Below are positions 7,135 to 16,715 of a stretch of DNA of 55,861 nucleotides, in pieces. This stretch comes from Ponticaulis sp. (GTDB lineage Bacteria > Pseudomonadota > Alphaproteobacteria > Caulobacterales > Hyphomonadaceae). Where the stretch lies: contig NZLU01000013.1 of the NCBI GenBank assembly GCA_002692725.1, forward strand, positions 1 through 55,861. Reading direction: 5' to 3'. A program made the position numbers and the translations under genes. Position 1 is the stretch's first letter; every line of letters starts with the position of its first letter. A model generated the notes under the pieces. That model saw only the letters and a program-made list of their open reading frames with translations, was not told the DNA's origin and did no database searches.

Positions 7135-8460
7135 TTAACGCTCGCGGTCTGGTCCATCACGACTTTTCGGCAAGCCAACATTCTGTGCTCGCGTATTACG
7201 CTCGCGCATTTCTGTTAGCTTGCCCTGTTCGGAGGCATAACGGGCTTTCAACTCTTCGAGTTTTGTCATTTGCTGCGCCTGAGCATCCTTTGCTCGCTGA
7301 TGCTCCGCTCGCAGCCGCTCACGCTCTTCCTGCTGGGATAAGATCAACTCATCACGGCGCTTTTGATCTCGCTGTAAAGCGTCCCACGCTTCCCGCTCAT
7401 TGAGCTGTTGAATGCGCATGTGTTCGCCGCTCATCTTGTCCCACAGGCCGCCAACACCGCCTCTGAAACGCGCCTGACGATCATTCGCAGCGCGCCGCTG
7501 CTCTTCTTCCATACGCTTGAAGGCATCAGCGCGCAATAAACGCTGTTCCTCCACTAGCTTTTGACGCGCCAGCCTTTGTTCCTCAATGCGCTTCTTTTCC
7601 TGATTTTCGCGTTCGGTTTCAATGCGTGATACCGTTTCGATCATCCGGCTCGCAACAATCGCCTTGGCATCGTCAACACCCTGATACCCTTCAGGATCAC
7701 CGAGCCGTGCTTTGACGTCCTTGGCTTTAATGCCGATCTGCCGCGCCAAAGAGTGAACCTCCATGTCACGATCCAGCACAACGAAGCTACGCTTATCGCC
7801 CTTGGCGAGGACATAGCCGCGCTCTTCCAACGCATGGGTGAAGGCTTCTTTGTTGTCCGAGATCGCCCAGGCATCCTGAATGGCCGCTTTACGCTCACGA
7901 GGATCATGTCCGAAGCGCTGCGCTTGTTGCCACTCTTCAAAGGTGAAGGCCTTTGTGTCGGACTTGGACCGATCAGCAAGCCCGTCTGGCATTTTAATGC
8001 CATGCTCGATGTGCAGCTCGCGAGAGACTTCAAGCAGTTTGAGCTTGGAATGCGACAGCCGGATCGCTTTCATCTCATCGGTATCTATGCGGCTCCAGAC
8101 GGCATGCGCGTGTCTACGGTTAACAGCGTCCTGTTCAGTATTCTCCGCTGTGAGCTTCTCGTGGAATACGATTGCTCGCGGCTGACCAATTAGACCGAGC
8201 TTTGCTTCCGCCTTGTCGATTGCCGCGATGAATTGCTCCGTGCTTAGGTTTTTATCTGCTGGTGGATTGATACTCAGGCTGAACAGGAATTGCTTGCATC
8301 GTGTGCCACGACTGAGCGCGTCCGCTTCTTTGAAAGCATCATGAAGATTATCACTCGCAAAGCCTGAAACCTCGTGGACGAGAACGTGATCGTTCTCGTC
8401 CTTCATGAGGTGGTTTGCAAGATCAGCAGCACCGCCGCGCTGCGACCCCTTGAGGATCAT
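7135..8460 (-). CDS. relaxase / mobilisation nuclease (MOBP-like)
   Basis: This 441-residue protein has an N-terminal relaxase domain of the VirD2/MobA type. It shows GSQRGGAADLANHL at the start, His100 in IVFHEKL, and the paired histidines 117 and 119 in RRHAHAVWSRID, which form the metal-binding HxH motif. The C-terminal half is a long charged coiled coil rich in E, K, R and Q. Such enzymes nick oriT and lead the DNA strand into a recipient cell. The gene overlaps mobC by four bases (ATGA). With no coupling protein or type IV secretion genes nearby, the element would be mobilisable, not self-transmissible. The nicking tyrosine is not obvious in the N-terminal segment. Confidence 0.85.
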   Translation of the reverse strand: MILKGSQRGGAADLANHLMKDENDHVLVHEVSGFASDNLHDAFKEADALSRGTRCKQFLFSLSINPPADKNLSTEQFIAAIDKAEAKLGLIGQPRAIVFHEKLTAENTEQDAVNRRHAHAVWSRIDTDEMKAIRLSHSKLKLLEVSRELHIEHGIKMPDGLADRSKSDTKAFTFEEWQQAQRFGHDPRERKAAIQDAWAISDNKEAFTHALEERGYVLAKGDKRSFVVLDRDMEVHSLARQIGIKAKDVKARLGDPEGYQGVDDAKAIVASRMIETVSRIETERENQEKKRIEEQRLARQKLVEEQRLLRADAFKRMEEEQRRAANDRQARFRGGVGGLWDKMSGEHMRIQQLNEREAWDALQRDQKRRDELILSQQEERERLRAEHQRAKDAQAQQMTKLEELKARYASEQGKLTEMRERNTRAQNVGLPKSRDGPDRER

Positions 8461-8870
8461 GCCGTTCTGGACTTTGGCTTCAGACCGAGAGCTTTCACAA
8501 GCAAATCGCGCATATCCTGAATTGCGTCACAAGCAGCAGAAAGTTCGTCTTCCAGTTCCGGCGAAACCGGAAGCGTGCCCATGTTGGCAGCTTTGGCAAT
8601 CTGATTGAGGTTCGAGGCAAGGCGGGACTTGCCCAGTTCGCCCATGGATTTTGCCAGAAGCTGCATGCTCTCATCGGGACGCCGCAGCTCGTATTGCCGC
8701 GGTGTTTGTTTCTCGCCGAACAATTGCTCGCGGATATATGCACTGACGCTTTTACTCTTGGCGCGCGCCTTCAACATAGCGCGTTCATCCGCAGAAAGAC
8801 GAAGTGAGAACGGCACATAGTCCGTCTCTTTCTTCTTGGCGCTGGCAGAATTGAAATTCTGGTAGATCAT
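8457..8870 (-). CDS. mobC: MobC-family mobilisation accessory protein
   Basis: This 137-residue protein has an N-terminal ribbon-helix-helix region (VPFSLRLSADERAMLKARAK). The MobC C-terminal signature follows (ELGKSRLASNLNQIAKAANM). MobC proteins bind oriT and help the relaxase open the strands. Four-base overlaps with both neighbours (the upstream 80-residue ORF and the downstream relaxase) make a tight three-gene operon. The expected oriT should be near the operon's 5' end, but only a few bases separate that end from the pilus usher gene. Confidence 0.9.
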   Translation of the reverse strand: MIYQNFNSASAKKKETDYVPFSLRLSADERAMLKARAKSKSVSAYIREQLFGEKQTPRQYELRRPDESMQLLAKSMGELGKSRLASNLNQIAKAANMGTLPVSPELEDELSAACDAIQDMRDLLVKALGLKPKSRTA

Positions 8871-9109
8871 GCCGAACCTCCATCAAGGTCAGGTCCGTCA
8901 ATTTCGTGACCCGGTGGCCCGAACGGCTTGTGGAAGTGTTCGGGATAATCCTCATAGAGACATTGTAACTGGGCTTCCCAGTCCAGAAATTCTTCGAAGA
9001 GAGAGTTCGATATAACTCCCTCTCTCTCCGCCAGATAGATACGCAAGTAAACCATCCCCCCGCCCAGAATGCTCGTCTTTATCCACGAAACAGCCGACAG
9101 GCCTTCCAT
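8867..9109 (-). CDS. small acidic hypothetical protein, first gene of the mob operon
   Basis: This 80-residue acidic protein (YLAEREGVISNSLFEEFLDW, then LYEDYPEHFHKPFGPPGHEI) overlaps mobC by four bases. ATG 9109 is used here; ATG 9055, directly behind a GGGCGGGGGG run, would give a 62-residue protein. The usher gene of the pilus operon ends only 18 bases away, which marks the edge of the accessory DNA. No family is recognised. Confidence 0.6.
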   Translation of the reverse strand: MEGLSAVSWIKTSILGGGMVYLRIYLAEREGVISNSLFEEFLDWEAQLQCLYEDYPEHFHKPFGPPGHEIDGPDLDGGSA

Positions 9110-9127
9110 TGGAAATCACACGGCACG

Positions 9128-11850
9128 CTAGAAGTCAGCTAAGCGTTTCAGATCGGGGCGCAAGATTGCGCCGGGCTCAACATTCAGAGTCACGTTTTCA
9201 TACCCGGGCACCACAAGTTCGTAGCATCCCGGCGTTACAAACTGGAAGAAAACATAGCCATCAAATGCGGAGCGCTCCCTCAGCCGATCATTGTTTGCAC
9301 TGGCTGATGGGCAGGTCGTCATCTCTGCAATCATGCCTTCAACCGGTTCGTTGGCGTCATCCCGGATACGGACTTCGACCTCACCACTCATGACGACAGG
9401 CAGGTCGACCTCAACTTGACCTGCAGGACGCGAAATGAAACTCGCACCCTCACTCGCCGGAACAAGGTAAGGATCTGCCAACTGGTCTTTATCGACTGCG
9501 ATGCCCGTCAGCTGATCATTTGAGAGATCATCGACAAACATGGCCATCTCACCGGCCTGAACGCGGGCGCGCGGCTCGACGATCAACCCTGCATTCGGGA
9601 TCACCCGGTCAGCGTCGGAATAGCGGCCATCCAGATCGACGTCTTCATAAACGCGCACTTTCGCAATGCCTCTGTCCGAGCGCGCATCCCGGCCGAACCG
9701 CATGCCACGACCTGACGGCGACCGGTCAAAATCAAAACCAATTGTGAACAGAGCTTCCGTATCAGAGGAGTCCGGGTCGTGGCGCACATCCAGCCCGAGG
9801 CGAACGCCATTGAAATCGCGCGAAAGGCCACCAGCCCAGCCTGACGTCTTGCTGGAGATATCACGGCTATATCCAATCCGACCATACCAGTCGCCATAAC
9901 GGCGAGCGACGTCAAACCGAAGGTTTCGAAACTCGGTCTCCGGCGACAGCCGCGTATCCAGCCCCCCCGATACCGCCATCCATTAAAACTGCCGGATAGA
10001 CTGGTTGAGAGGGAAAGCTGATCTGAGCTTTCAGATTGACGCCCGTCCTGCCGCCAGAGCACACCCTGACTGATAGATATGCCCTGAAACGTCGCAGAAA
10101 TCCGCGCCTGAGCATCCAGGCTGTTCGTACCGTCAGACATCCAGCTTTGTCTGAGACCTGCTGACCAACTCGCCGCCTGTGAGAGAAAGGCGGGCTCAAG
10201 CCGACCATCCAATCTCGTTTCGAACTGATGCGTCAGGCGAGAGGCATCGTCGTCGCCATCATCGTCCAGCGTGAAGCTGTAAGCATCGGAATAGTGCAGC
10301 GCCTGTGCCGTAATGGAAATGTCCCGCAATTCCGTCGAATAGCCAAACTGCCCGGCATATCCTCCGTCTTCCTGGCCTGCGAGGCGGGCGGTCATGATTT
10401 GGCCTCCGGCCCGACGCGCCAGTGACAGTGTGCCAGTGACCTGATCCTCTCCCTGATCGACCCGGCGATAATTCAGCCCGGCTCCGGCCGAGATCGTCTC
10501 AGTCAGGCCCATGGTCACATCGCCCTGGAGAAGCGTGCCTTTTTGGGTTGCGATTCCCGACTCATCCAAATCGTTTCCCGGTTCCGCATCGAAATCCTGC
10601 TCGGTGATGCTGAGAGGATTACGGAAGACACCGCGACCGACCGCCATTGCGCGAAAATCATAGGCGAGCCGCCCCTGCTGCACGAAGGCATTTGAGATGT
10701 CGATTGTGCGGTCAACAGTTTCGCGTTCGCCTGCCGGTCCGTAAAGTTCAATCCGAAACCGGTTCAAACCAAAGCGAAGCGGCACATTTTCGAAAGCGTA
10801 TTGCCCGGAACTACTGACCTCTACAAACCCAAGAAGCGCGCCATCGCGATAAAGCTCGGCCTGCCAACCCGGATAAGCGCTGCCGTCAATCCGCGTTGTG
10901 TCGAACTCCGTACTTCGTCGATTGTCCGTTCTTGAAATCGATACGCCAAGACCTGAACCGGCGCCCGGCACCAGCGTAGAGGTCACCGGAGTGAGATCAC
11001 CCAAGCGAATGTCGGTCGCGCCGTGTTCCCCCAATATAGAAGAGAGCAATTGCCCGGTCGGGTCGCGTCGCCCGAGTGTTAGCCGCGCTGATTTCGGACC
11101 TTCTGAATTGGCCGTACCGAAGAATTCGGCCGACATTTTAAGGAGATCTCCCTTAAGCGCGATATTGCCAGAGACAAAGTTCGCCGCGCTGTCTTCGCTC
11201 GACCAGCTAGCCGATAAATCAGCAACACCGTGTGGCGCACTGATGTAGTCAAAGCCTGTCTCGATCCGGTCCAGATGATCGATATCCAACCGGGATGTGC
11301 GACGGGCTCCAGCACCGATTTTCCGGGAGCGGCGGGAATATTCTTCAGCGGGCAACAAATAGTCAGGAGACAGGTTGAGCCTCTGGTCGCGGGCGTTCCA
11401 GTCAAGATTGAGCTGAAACCAGCGTGAGATCTGCGCTGCGTCAACATAGAGAATGGGCCCGTCTTTTCGGATGGTGCCGTCGTCCAGCGGCATAAGCTGA
11501 CCGGCGACCACCAATTGGTTCGCGTCTATGTCGAGTTCGAAAGTCTGAGTTTCCCTCAGAAACCATCCCGACCCATTGCCAGTGACAGGATCAAATTCGA
11601 TCTGAAAGCCTAACTCGTAGATCAGGTCTTCCATTGGGATGTAGAGGCGGTCGCCAAGCTGATAGGCAAGCATATCTGCCATCAACACCTGACGCGAGCG
11701 AAGTCGCAACTCAATGATCTGAAGATTCATCAGGTCCGATTCGGTCATTTCCCGGGGCGCGGCCGAGGCGATGTTCATGCTGGCCAGACCTGTCGCAAGG
11801 GCGAGCGAACCGGCAACGCTGAATGCAATAGATGGCCGCCTCGGACACAT
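9128..11850 (-). pseudogene. outer-membrane fimbrial usher, frameshifted at a C7 tract
   Basis: Two overlapping frames together make a full usher of about 907 residues. The N-terminal part (11850 to about 9968) has a signal peptide, the usher N-domain (MLAYQLGDRLYIPMEDL, GWFLRETQ) and barrel segments such as GWQAELYRDGALLGFVEV, NRFRIELYGPAGERE and YDFRAMAVG. The C-terminal part (about 9967 to 9128) continues the barrel and ends in plug/C-terminal domains (GYVFFQFVTPGCYELVVPGY). They join at seven C (9962-9968; G on the coding strand). One extra G restores the frame as YRGGLDTRLSPE. The usher secretes and assembles pilins across the outer membrane. The break is either a sequencing slip, phase variation or real decay. 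Confidence 0.85.
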
Positions 11851-11871
11851 TGGTTTCTATCCCGTCGCGGA

Positions 11872-12750
11872 TCAGAGAAGGTCAGCCTGGGCGAGGATGA
11901 CGCCATCCTCATTTTCGGCTTCAAAGACAACACGCGCAGGCTCGGCCGTTTCGGCCTCTAGAGGTAGGCTGATACGGCGGGATTGCAGCGGGGTATGAAT
12001 CGTGACGCCGCGTTGCAGAGCGAGCTCTTCTCCTGCAGCATCCAGGACGCGAACGGTCCCGACGTTTGACCAGACGCCCGTCTTTTCGAGTTCAATCTCG
12101 ACTTTGGTCTGATCACTTTCCGCGTCGTAAACGAGTTCGGCTGTGCGGATGTTCGTGCCCGCTTCGCCCTGCCCGGTTCGAAGCACCACTGGAATGGTGA
12201 TGCGGTATTCAAGGCCCACGGAAACTTCGACGCTGTCCGAAGTTTCTGTCTGATCAGACGTCTCATCCTCATCAACGGGCGCCACGGTCGGAATGGAAGA
12301 AAAACGCATATGGCTGCGAAACTCGGCTGCGTCGAGGTCGCGTGGTGCGCGGGAGATGACCTTGATGACCTGACGTTCACCGCCCTTCAGTGTGACTTGT
12401 CGCGGCGCGAAGCGGATATAGCGGCTCGCCGACCAGTCCGGCGTTTCGCCTTCCTCAAGTGGCGCATACCCGCCCGCCTCGAGCGCTTCCAGCTCAACCG
12501 AATCTATCCGATAGGTGACGGTTTGCTGGCCGGAATTAAAGAGCGTCACTGTCTGAACGCCGCTACCGGGCTGAAGATCTACCCGGGTTGGCGTCAGCGA
12601 GAGCCCACCAAAAGGAGACACAGCGTCAGCTGGAATAGCATCAAAAGTCGCGGGTCCATCAGCTGCGAGTGGGGAATCCTGAGCCGCCACAGCGGATGCC
12701 GTCGAAGCAAGCATTCCAAAGCCCGCAATTGCATGAAGAAAATGTCTCAT
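11872..12750 (-). CDS. periplasmic PapD-like fimbrial chaperone
   Basis: This 292-residue protein has a signal peptide (cleavage near AVAAQDS). The first Ig-like domain follows (LSLTPTRVDLQPGSGVQTVT, SRYIRFAPRQVTLKGGERQ), a typical COG3121 chaperone pattern. A second domain has a Glu/Asp-rich insert near 160-175 (DEDETSDQTETSDS) and ends with VFEAENEDGVILAQADLL. It binds pilins by donor-strand complementation and hands them to the usher. It sits between the last pilin gene (17 bases) and the usher (21 bases) in one operon. The usual G1-strand hydrophobic run and the basic anchor (SRYIRF, RQVIKVISR) are present. Confidence 0.88.
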   Translation of the reverse strand: MRHFLHAIAGFGMLASTASAVAAQDSPLAADGPATFDAIPADAVSPFGGLSLTPTRVDLQPGSGVQTVTLFNSGQQTVTYRIDSVELEALEAGGYAPLEEGETPDWSASRYIRFAPRQVTLKGGERQVIKVISRAPRDLDAAEFRSHMRFSSIPTVAPVDEDETSDQTETSDSVEVSVGLEYRITIPVVLRTGQGEAGTNIRTAELVYDAESDQTKVEIELEKTGVWSNVGTVRVLDAAGEELALQRGVTIHTPLQSRRISLPLEAETAEPARVVFEAENEDGVILAQADLL

Positions 12751-12767
12751 TTGGTCTCTCCTGAAGT

Positions 12768-13334
12768 CTAGTATTCTGTCTGTAGTTCGAGCGTACCGAG
12801 TGCCCCGTCTCCGGGTTTGGTCTCAGGCGTAAAGGTGAAGCTGGTGGCGAAGCGGAGCGTGACGATGCCCGTGTCACTTTCACAGACCAGGCGAAAACCC
12901 GTTCCGGCGGCCTCGATCCGTCCGCCCTCTGCCTCCGGAAGTCCCGCCTGCAGGTCAACGCCGTTCGCTCCAGGCTGAACATCGATCCTGAATTCAAGTC
13001 CTTCGCCTTCGGCACATTGAAGCTCGAATGACGCAGGTTCGGCATTGTCAGGGGCAAAACAGCCATCCGGCGTGGGCTCACCCGCCCCATACTCGCCGGT
13101 CGAATCCCTGATGATCAGCTTGCCCTGTGCATCGAACCGGTATTCGCAAAACCCCGTTCCGGGGACGCTCAAACGTCCGAATTGTCCTTCGGTCACATCC
13201 ACGGCTGTGGTGCTGATCTCTGCCGCCGAAACGATCTCGGCCTGCAGGGGCGCGAGCGCCGACTGAGCCAGGGCGTTTGGCATGAGGAGGACGTGAACGC
13301 CTGACAAGGCGAACCAGTAGATCATGGGTTTCAT
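12768..13334 (-). CDS. pilin-like secreted protein 7
   Basis: This 188-residue protein has a signal peptide ending at ALAQSA. The mature part has the family motif in short form (FGRLSVPGTGFCEYRF), four cysteines, a glycine-rich ATGFR-like strand, and ends LGTLELQTEY. The last residue is Tyr, as in all its paralogues except for small changes before it. This pattern resembles DUF4402-type pilins assembled by chaperone-usher machines, where the conserved C-terminal strand is bound by the chaperone. It is the pilin gene closest to the chaperone gene and one of the three with the shortened motif. Confidence 0.75.
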   Translation of the reverse strand: MKPMIYWFALSGVHVLLMPNALAQSALAPLQAEIVSAAEISTTAVDVTEGQFGRLSVPGTGFCEYRFDAQGKLIIRDSTGEYGAGEPTPDGCFAPDNAEPASFELQCAEGEGLEFRIDVQPGANGVDLQAGLPEAEGGRIEAAGTGFRLVCESDTGIVTLRFATSFTFTPETKPGDGALGTLELQTEY

Positions 13335-13344
13335 GGCTTTGGTC

Positions 13345-13944
13345 CTAGTAAATCACTTCAACCGGGATGAGGGCTTCAAACTCGCCGTCCGGCGGATCAG
13401 CGACCGAACCCACCCGCGCAAAAATACCAAGTTCGAGTATGTGATCCTGAGGCTCGCCCCGCTCACTTGCCGGACAATCCAGGTCAAACCGGTAATCAAT
13501 GCCGTCTCCGCGCGGGGTTCCGCCAGTCCAGACATCGTTGAACAGAACCGAACTCACTCCGAAGACCGCGTTTCGAAAGGTCCTGTCCGCAGGAATATCG
13601 AGGGAGACTGTCGTCCCGGCTATGCAGGTCACGGTCAAGGACGGCCTGACAACGTCCCCATATTGCGCGCAACCTGACGGCGTACCTCCGGGCGTGTCCG
13701 CCTCCACCCCCGCTTCTGAATCGTAAATCCGGAATGCCTGGTCCGCTCCCCGATGCTGATAAAAGCAAACACCTGAGCGCGGCTTGGCTATTTTCGACAG
13801 TCGCCCCTCACGAAGTAGCTCAATCGAGACGAGGTCTTCCGGCTCCAGGATTTCCACGGAGACCGGGATCTCCAGACTGTCCTGCGCCGCAGATGGAGAT
13901 ATCAGAATCCCGGTCAGCGCAAATATAAGAGAGAGTTTCATCAT
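13345..13944 (-). CDS. pilin-like secreted protein 6
   Basis: This 199-residue protein starts at ATG 13944 behind AGGGAGGAG; the frame extends to a TTG at 13956, but that precedes the ribosome site. The signal peptide (LIFALTGILISPSAAQ) is followed by ELREG-like strands, the reduced motif KIAKPRSGVCFYQ, cysteine pairs and the C-terminus LIPVEVIY. It is the most divergent paralogue at its C-terminus and could occupy a special place in the fibre, such as tip or base. Eight bases separate it from the previous gene's stop. Confidence 0.73.
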   Translation of the reverse strand: MMKLSLIFALTGILISPSAAQDSLEIPVSVEILEPEDLVSIELLREGRLSKIAKPRSGVCFYQHRGADQAFRIYDSEAGVEADTPGGTPSGCAQYGDVVRPSLTVTCIAGTTVSLDIPADRTFRNAVFGVSSVLFNDVWTGGTPRGDGIDYRFDLDCPASERGEPQDHILELGIFARVGSVADPPDGEFEALIPVEVIY

Positions 13945-13952
13945 CTCCTCCC

Positions 13953-14648
13953 TCAATAGTTTACATCGACGAGGACTTCGCCAACCTGTTTGAATCCTTC
14001 GCTAATTTCAGCATCGTCGTCGATCGAAAGCGATGCCGCGAAAAAAAGCTCCAACTTTCCCGCCCCACGTGGATTATCAGGGTCCTGAAAACAGCTGGTG
14101 GTAAACTCCCTGTCCCGCTTGGTCTCCGAAAAAACACCCGGCTCAAACGGATTATGGATACCGACTTGATCTGGTGTGGCAGTGTAAAAAAGCGAAATGC
14201 CGTCGTCCTCAGTTCCGGAAAGCCGCCAAGACACTGACAATTCCCTTTCCGGGTCGCAGGTCACTTCAATCTGTCCCAGTCCCTCATCGTTGGCGGTTCC
14301 TTGCTCCACGTCCCATTCACAACCTGAGGGTGTTACGCCACCTGTATCCTTTGCATTTGTGACATTGGCTTCGCTATCAACCTCAAAGAGCGTTGCCAGG
14401 TAGGGGTACTCAAATGTTGAGTAGTAATATGTGCACTGCGCACCGGGAATCCGGCCGTTTGGAGCTTTGATTTTCCCGAAATGCAGCGCGTGTTGCATTT
14501 TAGCCAAAATGGGAATTTCGCCACCGTCAGCTTTCTCAAAATATCCTGTTGCGCTGATCGAGGTTTCTTCCGCGAATGCAATATTGGCCGACGCCATACA
14601 GATGCTGCCAAGTCCGGCCAGTAGAATCGATTTTACACAAATGCTCAT
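13953..14648 (-). CDS. pilin-like secreted protein 5
   Basis: This 231-residue protein has a signal peptide (SICVKSILLAGLGSICMASA; cleavage near AFAEE). The mature domain carries the full family motif LHFGKIKAPNGRIPGAQCTY, then VTPSGCEW, a second cysteine pair and the C-terminal strand VGEVLVDVNY. An AGGGG ribosome site lies 7 bases before ATG 14648. It would be exported, folded with the chaperone and polymerised by the usher downstream. Confidence 0.78.
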   Translation of the reverse strand: MSICVKSILLAGLGSICMASANIAFAEETSISATGYFEKADGGEIPILAKMQHALHFGKIKAPNGRIPGAQCTYYYSTFEYPYLATLFEVDSEANVTNAKDTGGVTPSGCEWDVEQGTANDEGLGQIEVTCDPERELSVSWRLSGTEDDGISLFYTATPDQVGIHNPFEPGVFSETKRDREFTTSCFQDPDNPRGAGKLELFFAASLSIDDDAEISEGFKQVGEVLVDVNY

Positions 14649-14659
14649 TTTCAGTCCCC

Positions 14660-15346
14660 TTAATAGCTTGCTTCCATTGTGATTGTGCCGACGTCTTCAC
14701 CGAAAGCGCCGGAAGACGGTTGCGCTGACTCCCTCACATGAAGCTCTCCGCCAACTGTCACAATCAGCGCTCCGGCATCATCTCCGGCGATGCATTGTGC
14801 GTTGAAGTTTGCGTCATCCGACATGTGGATCAGTGCGCCATTATCCGGCGCTGTAACGCGCGCAAAAACACCTTCTGACGGCGCCTGAAAGCGCGTTCCG
14901 ACATTGCCTGATGCATCATCATAGGTGAGCTTGATGTTCACCGAGCGCTCCGGTTCGCAAGCTATTGAAAAACTGCCTTCGCCAATGCTGCTCAGTCCAT
15001 CGTCGACCTGATCCCAGGCGCATCCGGATGTAGAGGGCGAGTTGCGTTCGGAAACGTTTCCGTCGCGATCAACTTCCCAATACTGCCGAATATTCTCACC
15101 TAAATTGGCTGAAAGTGTCAGCCTGTAAGCGCACGTGCTGCCTGGCAGTTCTCCATTCGGGATATAGATCGTTCCAAACTGCATGGACGAGCCAGCCTTG
15201 ACACCTAACCCATCGACAGCCTTCGGATCCGTCATTTTCAGGAAGGCTTCCGCGGAAACAGAACCCGTTTCCTGAGCGGATGCTGTAATAGCAGTGCCAG
15301 CCACACATGCCATCAGGCCACCAAGTATGAGAAAGTGTTTCAACAT
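14660..15346 (-). CDS. pilin-like secreted protein 4
   Basis: This 228-residue protein starts at ATG 15346, with GAGG 6 bases upstream; the TTG at 15358 lies upstream of that site and overlaps the previous gene. The signal peptide ends at ASAQE. The motif FGTIYIPNGELPGSTCAY, TSGCAWDQ and a later cysteine pair are followed by LIVTVGGELHV and the end VGTITMEASY. The VGGxL-V ... GTITxxxxY ending matches DUF4402-type pilins. Confidence 0.8.
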   Translation of the reverse strand: MLKHFLILGGLMACVAGTAITASAQETGSVSAEAFLKMTDPKAVDGLGVKAGSSMQFGTIYIPNGELPGSTCAYRLTLSANLGENIRQYWEVDRDGNVSERNSPSTSGCAWDQVDDGLSSIGEGSFSIACEPERSVNIKLTYDDASGNVGTRFQAPSEGVFARVTAPDNGALIHMSDDANFNAQCIAGDDAGALIVTVGGELHVRESAQPSSGAFGEDVGTITMEASY

Positions 15347-15354
15347 GGCGAACC

Positions 15355-16032
15355 TCAATAGCTGGCATCAAGCGAAATGGTGCCGATGGTGGTTTCACCG
15401 TCAGTTATCTCTGCATCTTCGGAGACAACGAGTTTACCACCGGCGATAACCGCCAGGTAACCACCCTCATCGTTAGGGCGGTCCGCGCACGTTTCGGCGA
15501 AATTAGGCGCATCCGATAAGCTGATAAAATCTCCGTTTGATTTTACAACTTCTGCAAACCCGCCAGTTTCTGACGTTCCGCTGAAAAATACGCCGGGCTT
15601 GTTGCTGGAGTAACTCAACAGAAATGAGACTTCACGACCAAAATCACATCTCAGGCCGAAGATAGCAGGATATGCCGACCCTCCACCATCGACAGCGGCC
15701 CACCCACAGGCCGATGGTGTTGGTTCATCTGTCCCAAGTACATTGCCTTCATTCTGTTCGTAATAGGTTTTCACAATTTCTGAGCTATCGCCCGAAGGAG
15801 CAATTCCCAGAACATAGTGGCATCGACTGCCAGGTTGCGTACCATTCGGAATTTGGATCTTACCGACTTCGAAATTCTGATTATATACAATGAACTCTAG
15901 AATCGACGGTGCAGTCTCGTCTTTAAGAAGCTCTGCGACTGCATCCACGCTGGCTGTGTCTTCCGCAAAGGCTGGAAGATTGCTCGATATGAAAGTCAGC
16001 GCGGCTGTTGTGAATAAGATACTGGTCTTCAT
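15355..16032 (-). CDS. pilin-like secreted protein 3
   Basis: This 225-residue protein has a signal peptide ending at PAFAED. The motif VGKIQIPNGTQPGSRCHY is followed by TPSACGWAAVDGG, a cysteine pair, AVIAGGKLVVSEDAEI and the terminal IGTISLDASY. It has an AGGGG ribosome site before ATG 16032. It is clearly homologous to pilins 2 and 4 over its whole length, so these arose by gene duplication within the operon. Confidence 0.8.
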   Translation of the reverse strand: MKTSILFTTAALTFISSNLPAFAEDTASVDAVAELLKDETAPSILEFIVYNQNFEVGKIQIPNGTQPGSRCHYVLGIAPSGDSSEIVKTYYEQNEGNVLGTDEPTPSACGWAAVDGGGSAYPAIFGLRCDFGREVSFLLSYSSNKPGVFFSGTSETGGFAEVVKSNGDFISLSDAPNFAETCADRPNDEGGYLAVIAGGKLVVSEDAEITDGETTIGTISLDASY

Positions 16033-16042
16033 TTTTGTCCCC

Positions 16043-16693
16043 TTAATAACTGGCTTCGAGCGTGATGGTGCCGATTCTGATTTCTGCTTCGGTCACCTTC
16101 GCCGTTTCTTCGACACTGATCGACGCGCCGATACCGATATCCACGGCGCCACTCACTGGGCAGGCATGTGTCATGCTCGTAGTCTGGCTGGCTTCGAGTG
16201 TCGTGGTTGTGCCGCTTGTGAAGGCCGCCATTCGGCTGCCCGTCCAGGCCGGCGCGAGCGTCACCCCGCCAATGCCATCGGAGGCAAAGCTGGCCGAATA
16301 ATTGACTTCGCTCGCAGGGTTGCAGTCGACCTGAAACCGGCCGTACTCAGTTGCCGGAACACCTGAGCTTCCCCAATCACAGGCTGAGGCTGTCGGGGCT
16401 GTGGTATCAACCACTGTGCCCTCTGCGTTCACCTCAGCAAGGGCTTGCGAACCGGTTTCGCCGAAAATCGCGAGATTATACCGGCACTTGTGTCCGGCCT
16501 CTGAGCCATTCGGAACATTGATCGTTCCAAAACTCAGCGCGGTTTTCGCTGTGACCGACAGCGGCAAGGCTTCTTTCTCGAGTTGCGCTGTAGCATCGAC
16601 CGTATCAGAAACTGCCCAGGCTTGTGCGCCTGTCAGTGCAAGCGCCGATAGTGCTGCCAGGCGGATCGTCTTATGCATATCTTTTATCCCCAT
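16043..16693 (-). CDS. pilin-like secreted protein 2
   Basis: This 216-residue protein starts at ATG 16693, with GGAGG 10 bases upstream. The open frame reaches back to 16798, but that would overlap pilin 1 and hide the signal peptide (ending ALTGAQAWAVS). The motif FGTINVPNGSEAGHKCRY, SACDWGSSG, a cysteine pair and the end IGTITLEASY are present. It is the second gene of the operon and the most regular member of the set. Confidence 0.8.
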   Translation of the reverse strand: MGIKDMHKTIRLAALSALALTGAQAWAVSDTVDATAQLEKEALPLSVTAKTALSFGTINVPNGSEAGHKCRYNLAIFGETGSQALAEVNAEGTVVDTTAPTASACDWGSSGVPATEYGRFQVDCNPASEVNYSASFASDGIGGVTLAPAWTGSRMAAFTSGTTTTLEASQTTSMTHACPVSGAVDIGIGASISVEETAKVTEAEIRIGTITLEASY

Positions 16694-16715
16694 TGGTGTT
16701 GTGCCTCCGCGTGCG

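Noticed and set aside
9601..9979. Tail of the long usher frame after the C7 tract
   Set aside because: It reads as basic low-quality protein while the other frame continues the usher barrel, so it is out-of-frame translation.
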